The position numbers and the translations under genes are program-made. This document shows positions 7,457 to 16,704 of a stretch of 64,000 nt of DNA, piece after piece. The DNA lies in assembly GCA_016722565.1 (NCBI GenBank), contig JADKIU010000003.1:248001-312000 (forward strand). Direction: 5' to 3'. Below the pieces are notes generated by a model. It was not told where the DNA came from. It made no database searches and was given only the letters and a program-made list of their open reading frames with translations. The stretch's first letter is position 1, and every line of letters begins with the position of its first letter. This DNA comes from Bacteroidota bacterium (lineage in GTDB: Bacteria > Bacteroidota > Bacteroidia > 2-12-FULL-35-15).

Positions 7457-9511
7457 TTACCAGATCTCAGCTCTTTCAGCTTTCGGACGATACATCTTAT
7501 CACCTTCTTTAACGCCAAAGGCATCATAAAATTCTTGCATATTACTCAATGGTCCGTTTCCACGGAAGTTTCCTGGAGAGTGAGGATTCGTTTGCACCAT
7601 GTTCTTTAAGAACTCTGGACGCATATTTCCTCTCCAACCTTGTGCCCACGACATAAAGAAACGTTGCTCAGCAGTAAAGCCATCAATTTTCTCAGGAACA
7701 GGTTTGCCTTCCATTGATTTTTTCAAAGCATAATAAGAAATGGTTAAACCACCCAAATCCGCGATATTTTCACCCAATGTTAATTCTCCTCTCACGTGCA
7801 TACTATCAATTGCAATATAGCTGTTGAATTGATTAATCAACATATCTGTTTTCTTTTTGAAGTTTGCTTTATCAGCATCTGTCCACCAGTTTTTCAAGTT
7901 TCCATCCGCATCAAATTGCGCACCTTCATCATCAAAACCATGTGTTAATTCATGCCCGATGATTGCACCCATACAACCATAATTCACAGCATCATCCGCA
8001 TCCGGGTTAAAGAAAATCGGTTGCATGATTCCTGCAGGGAAAACGATTTCGTTCATAGAAGGATTGTAATACGCATTGATTGTAGGAGGTGTCATTCCCC
8101 ACTCTGTGCGATCAACCGGTTTGCCCAATTTATCCACCATTTGTTTGAAAGCATACGTATTTGCACGCATAAAATTCTGAACATATGAATCGCGTTTGAT
8201 GTCTAATGAAGAGTAGTCTTTCCATTTATCCGGATACCCTAACTTCAACATTACTTTATCCAATTTCAAGTTAGCCGCTTTTTTAGTTTCTTCGCTCATC
8301 CAATCACGACTTGCAATACGCACACGGTAGGCAGCAATTAAATTTTTCACCATTTCAGCAACACGATTTTTACTCTCTTGTGTAAAATGCTTTTCAACAA
8401 ATACTTGTCCAAGTGCATCACCCAAAGCTGCATCTGTAGCTTCAAAAGCACGTTTCCAACGCGGTTTCAATGCAGGAATTCCTAACAATGTTTTGCCATA
8501 AAAATCAAAATGTTCATTTACCACATTATCACTCAATTTACTTGCTGTTTGATCAATTAAGCCCCAACGCAAGTATGTTTTCCAATCGTTGATAGAAACA
8601 GATTTTAATGCACCGTTTAGCGCTTTAAAAAATTCAGGCTGTCCCACAATTACATTTTCAATTCCTTTGATTTGTGTGGATTCGAAATAAAGTCCCCAGT
8701 TAAAGTTGGGAGTCAAAGCTGCCAATTCTTTTACTGTTTTTTTATTGTACATCAATTCCGGGTTGCGCATATCGATTTTTGTCATCGATGCTTTTGCCAA
8801 ATTGGTTTCGATGCCATAAATCACTTTCGCATTTTTTTCTGCCACTTCTGGTTTATCCCCTAAAAGCACAAACATATTTGCTACGTGTTTTTTAAATGCA
8901 TTTTGAATACCAATAGTACGTTCATCGGTATTGGTATAATAATCTCTGTCCGGCAATGAAATACCACCTTGACCGATTTGAGTAATAATCTCAGTACTGA
9001 TTTTCGGATCTTGTCCGATATATCCGCCAAACATTGCACCCACGCCAATCGTATGAAGATGTGCAACAGCTTTGATCAAATCATCAGATGTTTTAATACT
9101 TTCAATTGCAGCAAACTCTTCCTTTAACGGAGCAATACCGTCAGCATTTAATTTAACAGAGTCGTTTGCAACCGAATAAAAATCACCGATTTTTTGTTTG
9201 TTGCTGCCGGCAGTTGCTGCTTTATCATTTGCAGCATCGTCCAAAATCGCTTTCAACTTCGCCAGATTTTTCTCCATTAACTCATTAAAACTTCCCCAAC
9301 GGCTTTCTGATTCAGGAATAGGATTATTTTTCAGCCAATTGCCGTTCACAAACTGATAGAAATCGTCTACCGGTTTAGCAGTACTATCAATGTTTTTAAC
9401 ATCAATACCGGTATTCGGAGCTTTAGCAGCTTCGTCTTTTTTAGCATCTCCACCACAGGATGCAAGTGTTATTGTCGAAACAAGTAACGAAAGTTTTAGA
9501 ATGTTTTGCAT
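7457..9511 (-). CDS. M13 family metallopeptidase lipoprotein (neprilysin/PepO-like)
   Basis: A 684-residue zinc endopeptidase. The N-terminal lipobox TLASC puts it on a membrane, periplasmic or surface-exposed. The zinc site is H520-E521-x-x-H524 (GHELTHGF) with E581 and D585 in GENIADLGG; the substrate-binding NAYY motif lies upstream (INAYYNPSMNE), and the C-terminal NP-S-P-x-x-FR region is present. Length matches the family. It probably degrades peptides in the envelope. It is convergent with the small-gene pair at 6546-7421 and shares their terminator. TAAATTCG at 9533-9540 (minus strand) is a possible variant -7 element. Confidence 0.95.
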   Translation of the reverse strand: MQNILKLSLLVSTITLASCGGDAKKDEAAKAPNTGIDVKNIDSTAKPVDDFYQFVNGNWLKNNPIPESESRWGSFNELMEKNLAKLKAILDDAANDKAATAGSNKQKIGDFYSVANDSVKLNADGIAPLKEEFAAIESIKTSDDLIKAVAHLHTIGVGAMFGGYIGQDPKISTEIITQIGQGGISLPDRDYYTNTDERTIGIQNAFKKHVANMFVLLGDKPEVAEKNAKVIYGIETNLAKASMTKIDMRNPELMYNKKTVKELAALTPNFNWGLYFESTQIKGIENVIVGQPEFFKALNGALKSVSINDWKTYLRWGLIDQTASKLSDNVVNEHFDFYGKTLLGIPALKPRWKRAFEATDAALGDALGQVFVEKHFTQESKNRVAEMVKNLIAAYRVRIASRDWMSEETKKAANLKLDKVMLKLGYPDKWKDYSSLDIKRDSYVQNFMRANTYAFKQMVDKLGKPVDRTEWGMTPPTINAYYNPSMNEIVFPAGIMQPIFFNPDADDAVNYGCMGAIIGHELTHGFDDEGAQFDADGNLKNWWTDADKANFKKKTDMLINQFNSYIAIDSMHVRGELTLGENIADLGGLTISYYALKKSMEGKPVPEKIDGFTAEQRFFMSWAQGWRGNMRPEFLKNMVQTNPHSPGNFRGNGPLSNMQEFYDAFGVKEGDKMYRPKAERAEIW

Positions 9512-9686
9512 GTTTTTTTTGAATTTGAGAACGAATTTACCTTAAAACATCAAGATGACAAAATGATTTTGTTAAATGGTGATTTTTAGGGACAAAAGGC
9601 ATAAATGAACGTCCCGTTTAAAAGAAACACAACAATTGAAGCATGGATCTCAAATTATCAAAACTTCTTACTCTTTTTGAATGGAA

Positions 9687-10430
9687 TTATATGGAGACCA
9701 CTTTTTCCGACTCGATATAAACAAGCAATCGATCGGTAACAATGTAACCCATTTCCGAAAGTAAATCGGAGTAGCCAATGATTTGTTCTTTGTGTTTTTT
9801 ACGCTCTTCTCCGGTTTTGTAATCAATGATGACCGCCTTTTTTCCATCAATCACTACTCGATCCGGGCGATAGAGTTCACCGGAAGAAGTCACAATTTCG
9901 GCTTCGTTTTTTACAATTAAGCCTTTTGCAAAAAGCGGTTTTAACTTCGGTAAATTCAAAATGGTAGTCAGCGTTATTTTTAAAACATCTTTTTCTTCAA
10001 CGGTAATTAATCCTTCTGCACACATCGCAGTCAACGATACATCCACATCTTCCGGCACTTTTACTTTTGCCAATGCGGTATGCACCACATTTCCATAATC
10101 TTTTTTCACTTCGGCCATATTCGTATTCCAGATGCTTGGGGCAGCAGCACGCATTTTAATGCTCTCACGCCAGCGGCTGGAATTAAAGGTCACCAACTCA
10201 AAGCTGGAAGTTTGTTTGTCTTTTAAATTTTGCTTATGCTTCACAGCTTCACCAAACGAATAGAGTAACTTGCCTTCTTGCCACTCTCCCTTTGTCATAT
10301 AATAATGTGCCATCATATCCGATACTGATCCACACTTATCCGGGTTTCTGCCAGGCATACCCGACAAAACATATAAGCGCTCTTCGGCACGTGTAAAACC
10401 AACATACAATACATTTAAGTTATCCAACAT
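9687..10430 (-). CDS. AddA-like helicase, C-terminal segment (motif VI and PD-(D/E)XK nuclease)
   Basis: Third open segment. It opens with motif VI (LYVGFTRAEERLYV), the arginine-finger helix of UvrD helicases, and ends with a RecB-type nuclease fold: RPDRVVIDGKKAVIIDYKTG followed by HKEQIIGY. The natural C-terminus is reached at 9687. The apparent ATG at 10430 is an internal methionine, not a real start. Confidence 0.75.
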   Translation of the reverse strand: MLDNLNVLYVGFTRAEERLYVLSGMPGRNPDKCGSVSDMMAHYYMTKGEWQEGKLLYSFGEAVKHKQNLKDKQTSSFELVTFNSSRWRESIKMRAAAPSIWNTNMAEVKKDYGNVVHTALAKVKVPEDVDVSLTAMCAEGLITVEEKDVLKITLTTILNLPKLKPLFAKGLIVKNEAEIVTSSGELYRPDRVVIDGKKAVIIDYKTGEERKKHKEQIIGYSDLLSEMGYIVTDRLLVYIESEKVVSI

Positions 10431-11203
10431 CGATTTGCTTTTTCATCCTGATATAAATCCGAATAAATCGTTTCTTCTAACTTTTGATTGGTTGGCACTA
10501 TCGCAGATGGAAGATTCGGTAGTTTTTCATTTGCCAAATCAATCCAAAGATTCTTTTTACCATTTTTTGTTTCCGTGTTGGAAAAAGGCAAGATCACGAC
10601 AGGAAATTCCAATCCTTTGGAACGGTGAATGGTCATAATGTTCACCGCATTCATTCCTTGCGGAATAATCAAGGATGCTTTTTGCTTTTTATCTTCCCAA
10701 TACTCTATAAAATCATTCAGATTGTTATTTTTCTTGATACTGTAGTTCAATACTTCATCCAAAAAGAGTTGAATATAAGCATTGGGAGTAGCGTTCAGTT
10801 TAAATAAACGAATCAACTCTTCACACAATTCATACAACGCCATTTTCGAAAGTTGTGTCACGCTAAATTCAACGCCTTCGTTTTTCAAAATACTACTCAC
10901 CCCGATTCGGTTCTGAAGCACTTCCGGCAAAGTAATGGAAGTCACAAATTTAGAAGCGACCAAATATTCCACAATCTCTGTTTGAATAATCGTATCAGCT
11001 GTGTTGGCCAAATATTTCAATAAAGAATGTAAAAAATTAATTTCTGCTGAATTACTCAATAACAAAGAGTCAGATGAAATAACATCAATTCCATTTTCTG
11101 TCAGATAATTTGCAACATCACTTCCATCTGTATTTTTACGAACAAGAATTGAAATATCTTTGAGCAAATAATTATCCGCAATCAATTGATGGATCAACTC
11201 CAA
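10415..11203 (-). CDS. AddA-like helicase, middle segment (motif V)
   Basis: Second open segment of the same gene in the -1 frame. It begins within the overlap with no convincing start codon (only TTG at 11203), as expected for a frameshift product. It carries the 2A-domain start (LLKDISILVRKNTDGS) and UvrD motif V, TIHRSKGLEFPVVILPF. It ends at a stop at 10415-10417, immediately after the second break. Confidence 0.75.
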   Translation of the reverse strand: MELIHQLIADNYLLKDISILVRKNTDGSDVANYLTENGIDVISSDSLLLSNSAEINFLHSLLKYLANTADTIIQTEIVEYLVASKFVTSITLPEVLQNRIGVSSILKNEGVEFSVTQLSKMALYELCEELIRLFKLNATPNAYIQLFLDEVLNYSIKKNNNLNDFIEYWEDKKQKASLIIPQGMNAVNIMTIHRSKGLEFPVVILPFSNTETKNGKKNLWIDLANEKLPNLPSAIVPTNQKLEETIYSDLYQDEKANRCWIT

Positions 11204-12867
11204 GGTGCGTTTTTATTTTGCTCCCGATACACATCTTTCTCCCCTTCAATAAATTCCACCTGCACAAATCCGCCTGTATTATCAGGATTAAAACCTTGTT
11301 CCAGCCCTTCGTAAATTGTTAAAAATTTTTGATTTAATTTTTCAGACAACACACGAAAAACAGAATTATTAAATTCAATTACTTCTCGTTTACTGCGATA
11401 ATTTTTATCCAGTACTTCGGGAATGTGATTTCGAATTAACGCTTCCTCCCGCTCCAACACCAAAGGATTGTTATTGTGCTTAAAAACATTCGGTAACATT
11501 GCAAATTGTTCTACTTCCCCACCGCGCCACCTGTAAATGGCTTGCTTTCCATCACCCACCAACATTGTAAAATGACCGTTCGCCAGGGAGTTATCAATCA
11601 GGGGCAATAAATTTTGAAATTGCAAAACGGAAGTATCCTGAAACTCATCAATCAAATAATTATTGTAACGTTCACCCAATCGCTCATATATAAATGGAAT
11701 TGGCTCATTCAACACAATTTTGGCAATCATCTTATTGAATTCCGAAATGTGAAGAATATTATTTTGTGTTTTATATTCCGTTAATAGTTTTTCAATTTCA
11801 TTTAAAACAGCCAGAGAATAAATGCTTTTGTTGATGAGTGAAAACAAAATATAATTCGCATACGATTCGTCTTTTAATTGTTGAATGTTTACAAAGCAAT
11901 CCAACAAAACAGGTTTAATTCCCTCAATTGCGGATTTGGTTTCACCTGTAACTTTTCCACCTGCCCACTTATCATCTCCTGCGGTTGCCTGCACATAGGT
12001 GTTTGGTTGAATATAGTCCATTCTTCCTCCGGCAAGTTTTTCGAAGTATGCCGCAATTCCTTTATCACCGTAATAAAAATCTTTGGATGTAAGTCCGACC
12101 TTTTTAATCGTATCCGCGCCCTTTTGAGCTGCAGTAGAAACAGCTGTTTCAAACAATTTTATCTCTTTCGCTAACACCTCTTTGATTCCAAAAAAATCAT
12201 CAACACTTAAATGTTTGAGCTTTTCGATATGAACAGCACCATCTTCGTTCAATAAGTTTTTTGCAAACTCTTTCAAATCGTTTTCAATGTGCCAGCTTTT
12301 TTCATCATCAGTTTTGCTTTCGGTAAACTCCACCAATGCTTTGGTTAGTCGTTCATCATTCCCTATTTGCGCTAACAATAAGTCGATGGCTTGTGTCAGT
12401 AGTTTATCATCATCCATCTCGATTTCAAAACTCATTGGAATTTTTAAATCGAACGCGAAGGTACGTACCACTTTATGCACAAAACTATCAATGGTACCGA
12501 TGGCAAAATCAGAATAATTATGAAGAATGGCTGTAATCACCCGTTGAGCACGTTTACGGATAATGGTATCATCCAATGCCTTTGATTTATTTAATTGTTT
12601 GTGCTTTTTTAATTCAATCAACAATGTTTTGGTTCCACCCGAAACCTGTCCGTAATCTTCTTCTGAAAGTTCCTTTAAGGCTTTAATAATCCTTTCCTTC
12701 ATTTCTGAAGCGGCTTTATTGGTAAAGGTAACTGCTAAAATATGCCGATAGGCTTGTGGTGGATCAGCTTCATCATTTAAAGCAAGCGCCAGATATTCTT
12801 TCACCAAGGTAAACGTCTTGCCCGAACCGGCTGATGACTTATAAATGGTAAAATTCTTATCTGACAT
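11194..12867 (-). CDS. AddA-like helicase, N-terminal segment (motifs I-IV)
   Basis: First open segment of the interrupted helicase. Walker A is SSAGSGKTFT with the catalytic Lys at residue 17; Walker B/motif II is YLIDEFQDTS; motif III is GDGKQAIYRWRGGE; a downstream NYRSK motif follows. Region 1B, about residues 100-380, is typical of UvrD-family proteins. I take ATG 12867 rather than the upstream TTG at 12900 because MSDKNFTIYKSSAGSGKT aligns with the usual N-terminus. It ends prematurely at a TGA at 11194-11196. Confidence 0.8.
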   Translation of the reverse strand: MSDKNFTIYKSSAGSGKTFTLVKEYLALALNDEADPPQAYRHILAVTFTNKAASEMKERIIKALKELSEEDYGQVSGGTKTLLIELKKHKQLNKSKALDDTIIRKRAQRVITAILHNYSDFAIGTIDSFVHKVVRTFAFDLKIPMSFEIEMDDDKLLTQAIDLLLAQIGNDERLTKALVEFTESKTDDEKSWHIENDLKEFAKNLLNEDGAVHIEKLKHLSVDDFFGIKEVLAKEIKLFETAVSTAAQKGADTIKKVGLTSKDFYYGDKGIAAYFEKLAGGRMDYIQPNTYVQATAGDDKWAGGKVTGETKSAIEGIKPVLLDCFVNIQQLKDESYANYILFSLINKSIYSLAVLNEIEKLLTEYKTQNNILHISEFNKMIAKIVLNEPIPFIYERLGERYNNYLIDEFQDTSVLQFQNLLPLIDNSLANGHFTMLVGDGKQAIYRWRGGEVEQFAMLPNVFKHNNNPLVLEREEALIRNHIPEVLDKNYRSKREVIEFNNSVFRVLSEKLNQKFLTIYEGLEQGFNPDNTGGFVQVEFIEGEKDVYREQNKNAPWS

Positions 12868-12933
12868 AAAAATTGGGATTGACAATTGCAAATTACACAA
12901 TAAATGGTTATTTTTATTTAAAATTATCTCATT

Positions 12934-14613
12934 ATGAAGAATTTTAAATTCCTCTTTTCTTTTGTATTGCTTTTCACTGCGACATTAACAAAAGCCCAGG
13001 AAACAAATATTGTTCCCGGCAACGTATTAGTAATGTTGCGTTCAGAAGCCGGTGCTGCAGAGCTAACAAGAGAATTGGCGACCATCAATGGAGTTGCAAC
13101 ACATCTAAAAGTGGTACGCACCTTATCCGCATCCATGCACATTTACTTGATGACATTTGACGAAACGGTTATCAATCCTGATTTATTTTTAAGAGCCGTT
13201 AAACAAAACCATTTGGTAAAAATTGCGCAATTCAATCATACGTTTCAGGAACGTATCATCCCGAACGATACACAATTCGGAGTGATGTGGGACATGCACA
13301 ATACGGGTGCGAGTGGTGGTGTGGCTGATGCAGACATTGATGCTATTGAAGCTTGGGATATCACCACAGGTGGTTTAACTTCTGATGGCGATACGATTGT
13401 AGTCGCTGTTGTGGATGGAGGATTTGACTTGGCTCAAGAAGATTTAAATTTTTGGAAAAATTATCAGGAAATACCGAACAATGGTATTGATGATGATGCG
13501 AATGGATTTGTGGATGATTATGACGGATGGAATGGAGCAACTGCAACCGATAATTTTTCTGTATCCAGTCATGGCACACATGTATCCGGAACGGTTGGAG
13601 CAAAAGGAAATAACAATTTAGGAGTAACCGGAGTGAATTGGAATGTAAAAGTTATGGCTATTTCGTATGGTTCATCCGGAGGAAGTTTTGAAGCCAATGT
13701 TGTGGCATCGTATGCATTTGCGATGGATCAGCGCAGATTATACAATCAAACAAACGGAGCCAAAGGTGCTTTTGTTGTTTCAACAAATTCTTCATTCGGA
13801 ATCGATTTAGCATTTCCTTCATCGTATCCTTTGTGGTGTGCGATGTATGATTCATTAGGTTCGGTAGGAATATTAAGCGCGGCAGCAACTGCGAATGCAA
13901 ATTACAATGTAGATGTACAAGGAGATATTCCTACAGCCTGTGCAAGCGATTGGATGATTGCGGTAACGAATACCACGCGCACTGATGCCAAAAACAGCAG
14001 CTGCGGTTATGGAGCAACCACCATTGATTTGGGTTCACCAGGAACAAATATCACCTCTACGTATCCTTCCAACACATATTCTTCTATTTCCGGAACATCG
14101 ATGGCAACGCCTCATGTTGCCGGTGCGGTAGCATTAATGTACTCCGTGAATTGTCCGATATTTATGACCAACTACAAATCCGATCCAGCCGGAGTGGCCT
14201 TGATGGTGAAAGATTCATTGTTAGGTGCAGTAGATATTATTCCTTCCATGAGCGGAGGAATTACAGTAACGGGTGGACGATTAAACTTGCACAAATCCGT
14301 TGTTGCTATACAAAATTATTGTTCAACAGTGGATGTAGAAAACATGACTGCGCTTTCCGATTTTGAAATCCAAAACGTTTATCCGAATCCTGCCGACAAT
14401 ATGATCAATGTTGTTTACAGCAGTTATGATGTAGTGGAGATTTCAATTACGAATGTGCTCGAACAAGAATTAAAACGTGTAAAAGGCGATACGACAACAA
14501 AAGGTATTCAACATACCAGAATTGATGTTTCAGATTTCAACAAAGGCGTTTACTTTATTTCTATCCAAACTGCAAACAAAAAATCGAATGTTGTGAAAGT
14601 GATTGTTTATTAA
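12934..14613 (+). CDS. Secreted S8 subtilisin-like protease with T9SS type A sorting domain
   Basis: A 559-residue serine protease. The signal peptide is cleaved around TKAQ (residue 22). A prodomain-like region precedes the peptidase core, whose triad is D161 (VAVVDGGFD), H213 (SSHGTHVSG) and S389 (SGTSMATPHVAG), with oxyanion Asn285. The C-terminal ~85 residues form a T9SS type A sorting domain (NVYPNPADN motif, then short beta strands ending SNVVKVIVY), so it should be exported through the T9SS and anchored or released at the surface. Followed by an unrelated small membrane gene. Confidence 0.95.
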   Translation: MKNFKFLFSFVLLFTATLTKAQETNIVPGNVLVMLRSEAGAAELTRELATINGVATHLKVVRTLSASMHIYLMTFDETVINPDLFLRAVKQNHLVKIAQFNHTFQERIIPNDTQFGVMWDMHNTGASGGVADADIDAIEAWDITTGGLTSDGDTIVVAVVDGGFDLAQEDLNFWKNYQEIPNNGIDDDANGFVDDYDGWNGATATDNFSVSSHGTHVSGTVGAKGNNNLGVTGVNWNVKVMAISYGSSGGSFEANVVASYAFAMDQRRLYNQTNGAKGAFVVSTNSSFGIDLAFPSSYPLWCAMYDSLGSVGILSAAATANANYNVDVQGDIPTACASDWMIAVTNTTRTDAKNSSCGYGATTIDLGSPGTNITSTYPSNTYSSISGTSMATPHVAGAVALMYSVNCPIFMTNYKSDPAGVALMVKDSLLGAVDIIPSMSGGITVTGGRLNLHKSVVAIQNYCSTVDVENMTALSDFEIQNVYPNPADNMINVVYSSYDVVEISITNVLEQELKRVKGDTTTKGIQHTRIDVSDFNKGVYFISIQTANKKSNVVKVIVY

Positions 14614-14643
14614 ATTAAGGTATAAACTAAAAACAGCAACATC

Positions 14644-14976
14644 ATGAAAGTCGTCTCTATTTCAGGATTCGTCCTCAGTGTTTTATCTTTTGTTACAGCA
14701 TTGTATTTGCAATTTATTTTGGTTCCGGCTGCAGAATCACTAGAAGATTCATTAAACACAGGATTTTCAGACAATACCACCAGTTTATTGTTTTATGCAG
14801 CACATGAATCCATGGTAACAACCGGAATGAATTTAGTCATTGCAGGAGGATTAGCCGTAATTCTTTGTAGCATTTCACTATTCAAAACCAAGAGTAAGCT
14901 TTCGTTGTTCGGAGGACTTATTTCTTTATTTGCATTCATTATCGGTTTAATCCATGGGACACATCTGTTTTCTTAA
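14644..14976 (+). CDS. Small membrane protein, three predicted TM helices
   Basis: A 110-residue hydrophobic protein with probable membrane segments at about residues 6-28, 60-78 and 84-107. The loop between the first two is acidic (AAESLEDSLNTGFSDNT). I do not recognise the family. It lies 30 bp after the subtilase and may be cotranscribed with it; it ends 13 bp from the convergent arylsulfotransferase gene. Confidence 0.65.
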   Translation: MKVVSISGFVLSVLSFVTALYLQFILVPAAESLEDSLNTGFSDNTTSLLFYAAHESMVTTGMNLVIAGGLAVILCSISLFKTKSKLSLFGGLISLFAFIIGLIHGTHLFS

Positions 14977-14989
14977 AAAAACCACCGAA

Positions 14990-16636
14990 TTAATAATCTA
15001 GCTTGACTATTTTATAAAAGTATTCTTTTGTAGAAATTACAACTTGCAACAAATACATACCTGGAGCTATTCTATCTAAATTAATATTCTTTGAAGTCAA
15101 TGCTATTTCACCAGAATCAATTAATTTTCCTGCAAGGTCAAAAACCCTATACTCAGCGTCAGTATTTAAACTAACAGTTATCTCCTTCTCAAATGGGTTT
15201 GGATAAACAATTGGTGAGTCGCCATCAGTCGACATATCAGAGCTTGAAGTAACTAAACATGAATAGGAAATCGGACTCAATTCTATTGGCGGGCCTGGTG
15301 TAAGTGTATGCCCACCAAAAGCGGGATAGTCGTAATTATAAAACACGGTTCTGAACACACCATTATTAAAAATGCTGGTTCCTTGTGGTCTCGGCCCTAA
15401 CCCATTCACAGGGTTTTTATATTCCCAAACGATGTTATTTAGACTATCAATTTCTATAAACTCCCCTTTATTTCCATTACAAATAAGGGTATGTCCATTT
15501 GCAATGCGCTGAGCACCAGAAATTTTATCCGAATACAGATCTGTAGGTATTGAATCTTGATAGATCCAATACGAATCTAAGGGTAGAAAAGAAAGAGTTG
15601 CACTACCCATATAATTTCCAAAAGTATCTACTGGTGTTTTAATAATTTCAACTGTAGAATAATTTCCAGCAGGTCGATCTTTTCCATTGTTAAAAACCAT
15701 AATATCACCTTCCCCAGCCAATCCTTGTAAAATCCAATTCGCACTATGTTGTCCAAAAAATTTCTGATCGGAAACAGCACCTCTGTTGTATACAATTGGG
15801 TTTCCCCATCTATAAATAAAATCTCCACCTTTTCCACAATTACCTCCTGCATGAGATGCTGCTTCTAATGTGGTTGTGCTGTGATCGATAATATATATTT
15901 CACTTGTAAGACGAGAACTAATTAAGATTTGATCCAATGATGCATTATAATCTATTGAATTAAAATGCAACCAATCGGGATTAGAAGATGATGAAAAATT
16001 GGTGTTAATGTTTATTAAACCAGGATTTTGATTAATGATACCAAAATTTGATTTTGTACTATCAAAATCTTGAATCAAATGGTCCCAACTATTCCATTCC
16101 CAAACAATGTTTGCTCCTGTTGTTCCTAATGGTTGAAGTTCAACAATTTTTTCATTCCAAAATGTTGTTCCTATAAAATTAGTATCTCTTCCAGCAAGAA
16201 TTGCATCTGCTTTTGTTTTTTTTTCCCATACGAGCGCAAGCACATTTCCATTCGGTAAAGGATGAATATCATGATGTTGACACATTGTGGAATCAGAAAT
16301 AAGATAAGACCATACGACTGAGCCACTCCAATCTATTTTTTCAATAATTCCACCGGCTCCACCTCCACCAGAAAAAGTAGGATTATTTGTGTTACCTGGG
16401 CGCAACAACAATCCATCTTCTAATAGATATGAGGATAAACCAGGCTTATACGCACTGGTCCAAGAATGTAAATAATATCCGCACTTATTAATTAAATAGG
16501 TTGTGTTATTTGCATTTGGAGCGAAAAGTATTGTTCCAGGTTGATTTGTCACATCTTGATACAACAAACCTATTGTAACTGATTGAGCAAAAGAAAAATT
16601 TGAAAACAAAAGAAAACAATAAAAGCAATATCTCAT
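14990..16636 (-). CDS. Arylsulfotransferase (ASST)-family protein with T9SS type A sorting domain
   Basis: A 548-residue secreted protein with signal peptide (cleavage near FSFAQ, residue 18). The body matches the arylsulfotransferase beta-propeller family: TTYLINKCGYYLHSW near the start, the QHHDIHPLPNGNVLAL strand whose first histidines correspond to the active-site region, and several later W-blades. ASST enzymes transfer sulphate between phenols, but Bacteroidota T9SS-linked members may have other substrates. The C-terminal ~75 residues are a T9SS type A domain (PIVYPNPFEKEITVSL). It is downstream of another cargo gene on the same strand but separated from it by a terminator. Confidence 0.85.
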   Translation of the reverse strand: MRYCFYCFLLFSNFSFAQSVTIGLLYQDVTNQPGTILFAPNANNTTYLINKCGYYLHSWTSAYKPGLSSYLLEDGLLLRPGNTNNPTFSGGGGAGGIIEKIDWSGSVVWSYLISDSTMCQHHDIHPLPNGNVLALVWEKKTKADAILAGRDTNFIGTTFWNEKIVELQPLGTTGANIVWEWNSWDHLIQDFDSTKSNFGIINQNPGLININTNFSSSSNPDWLHFNSIDYNASLDQILISSRLTSEIYIIDHSTTTLEAASHAGGNCGKGGDFIYRWGNPIVYNRGAVSDQKFFGQHSANWILQGLAGEGDIMVFNNGKDRPAGNYSTVEIIKTPVDTFGNYMGSATLSFLPLDSYWIYQDSIPTDLYSDKISGAQRIANGHTLICNGNKGEFIEIDSLNNIVWEYKNPVNGLGPRPQGTSIFNNGVFRTVFYNYDYPAFGGHTLTPGPPIELSPISYSCLVTSSSDMSTDGDSPIVYPNPFEKEITVSLNTDAEYRVFDLAGKLIDSGEIALTSKNINLDRIAPGMYLLQVVISTKEYFYKIVKLDY

Positions 16637-16660
16637 TTCAATAAAAAAATATTTTCAAAA

Positions 16661-16690
16661 AAAAGGGCATTCAAAACTGAATGCCCTTTT
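16661..16690 (-). terminator. Rho-independent terminator after the choice-of-anchor protein
   Basis: A 13-bp perfect stem (AAAAGGGCATTCA / TGAATGCCCTTTT) with a 4-nt loop, 15 bp past the stop of the minus-strand gene at 16705 and before the next gene's start at 16636, with a T-run following on the minus strand. Confidence 0.85.
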
Positions 16691-16704
16691 CTAAGTAAAA
16701 AAAA

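Larger units (their letters stand above)
9687..12867 (-). pseudogene. UvrD/AddA-like helicase-nuclease interrupted by two -1 frameshifts
   Basis: Three overlapping reading frames together encode one AddA-like protein. Adding one base at each break gives 1060 residues, the normal size for Bacteroidota UvrD-like helicases with a C-terminal PD-(D/E)XK nuclease. The first break lies in 11194-11215 (T-run 11210-11214 on the plus strand); the second in 10430-10445 (T-run 10439-10443 or TTT at 10434-10436). In both cases one A is missing on the coding strand, and the reconstructed junctions (for example EKAKSMLDNLNVLYVGFTR) read perfectly. All helicase and nuclease motifs are otherwise intact, so sequencing error is more likely than decay. 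Start is ATG 12867. Confidence 0.85.

Noticed and set aside
9687..12867. Programmed -1 ribosomal frameshifting in the helicase
   Set aside because: No clear X XXY YYZ slippery heptamer with a following structure at either break, and two such sites in one gene plus two elsewhere make homopolymer error simpler.
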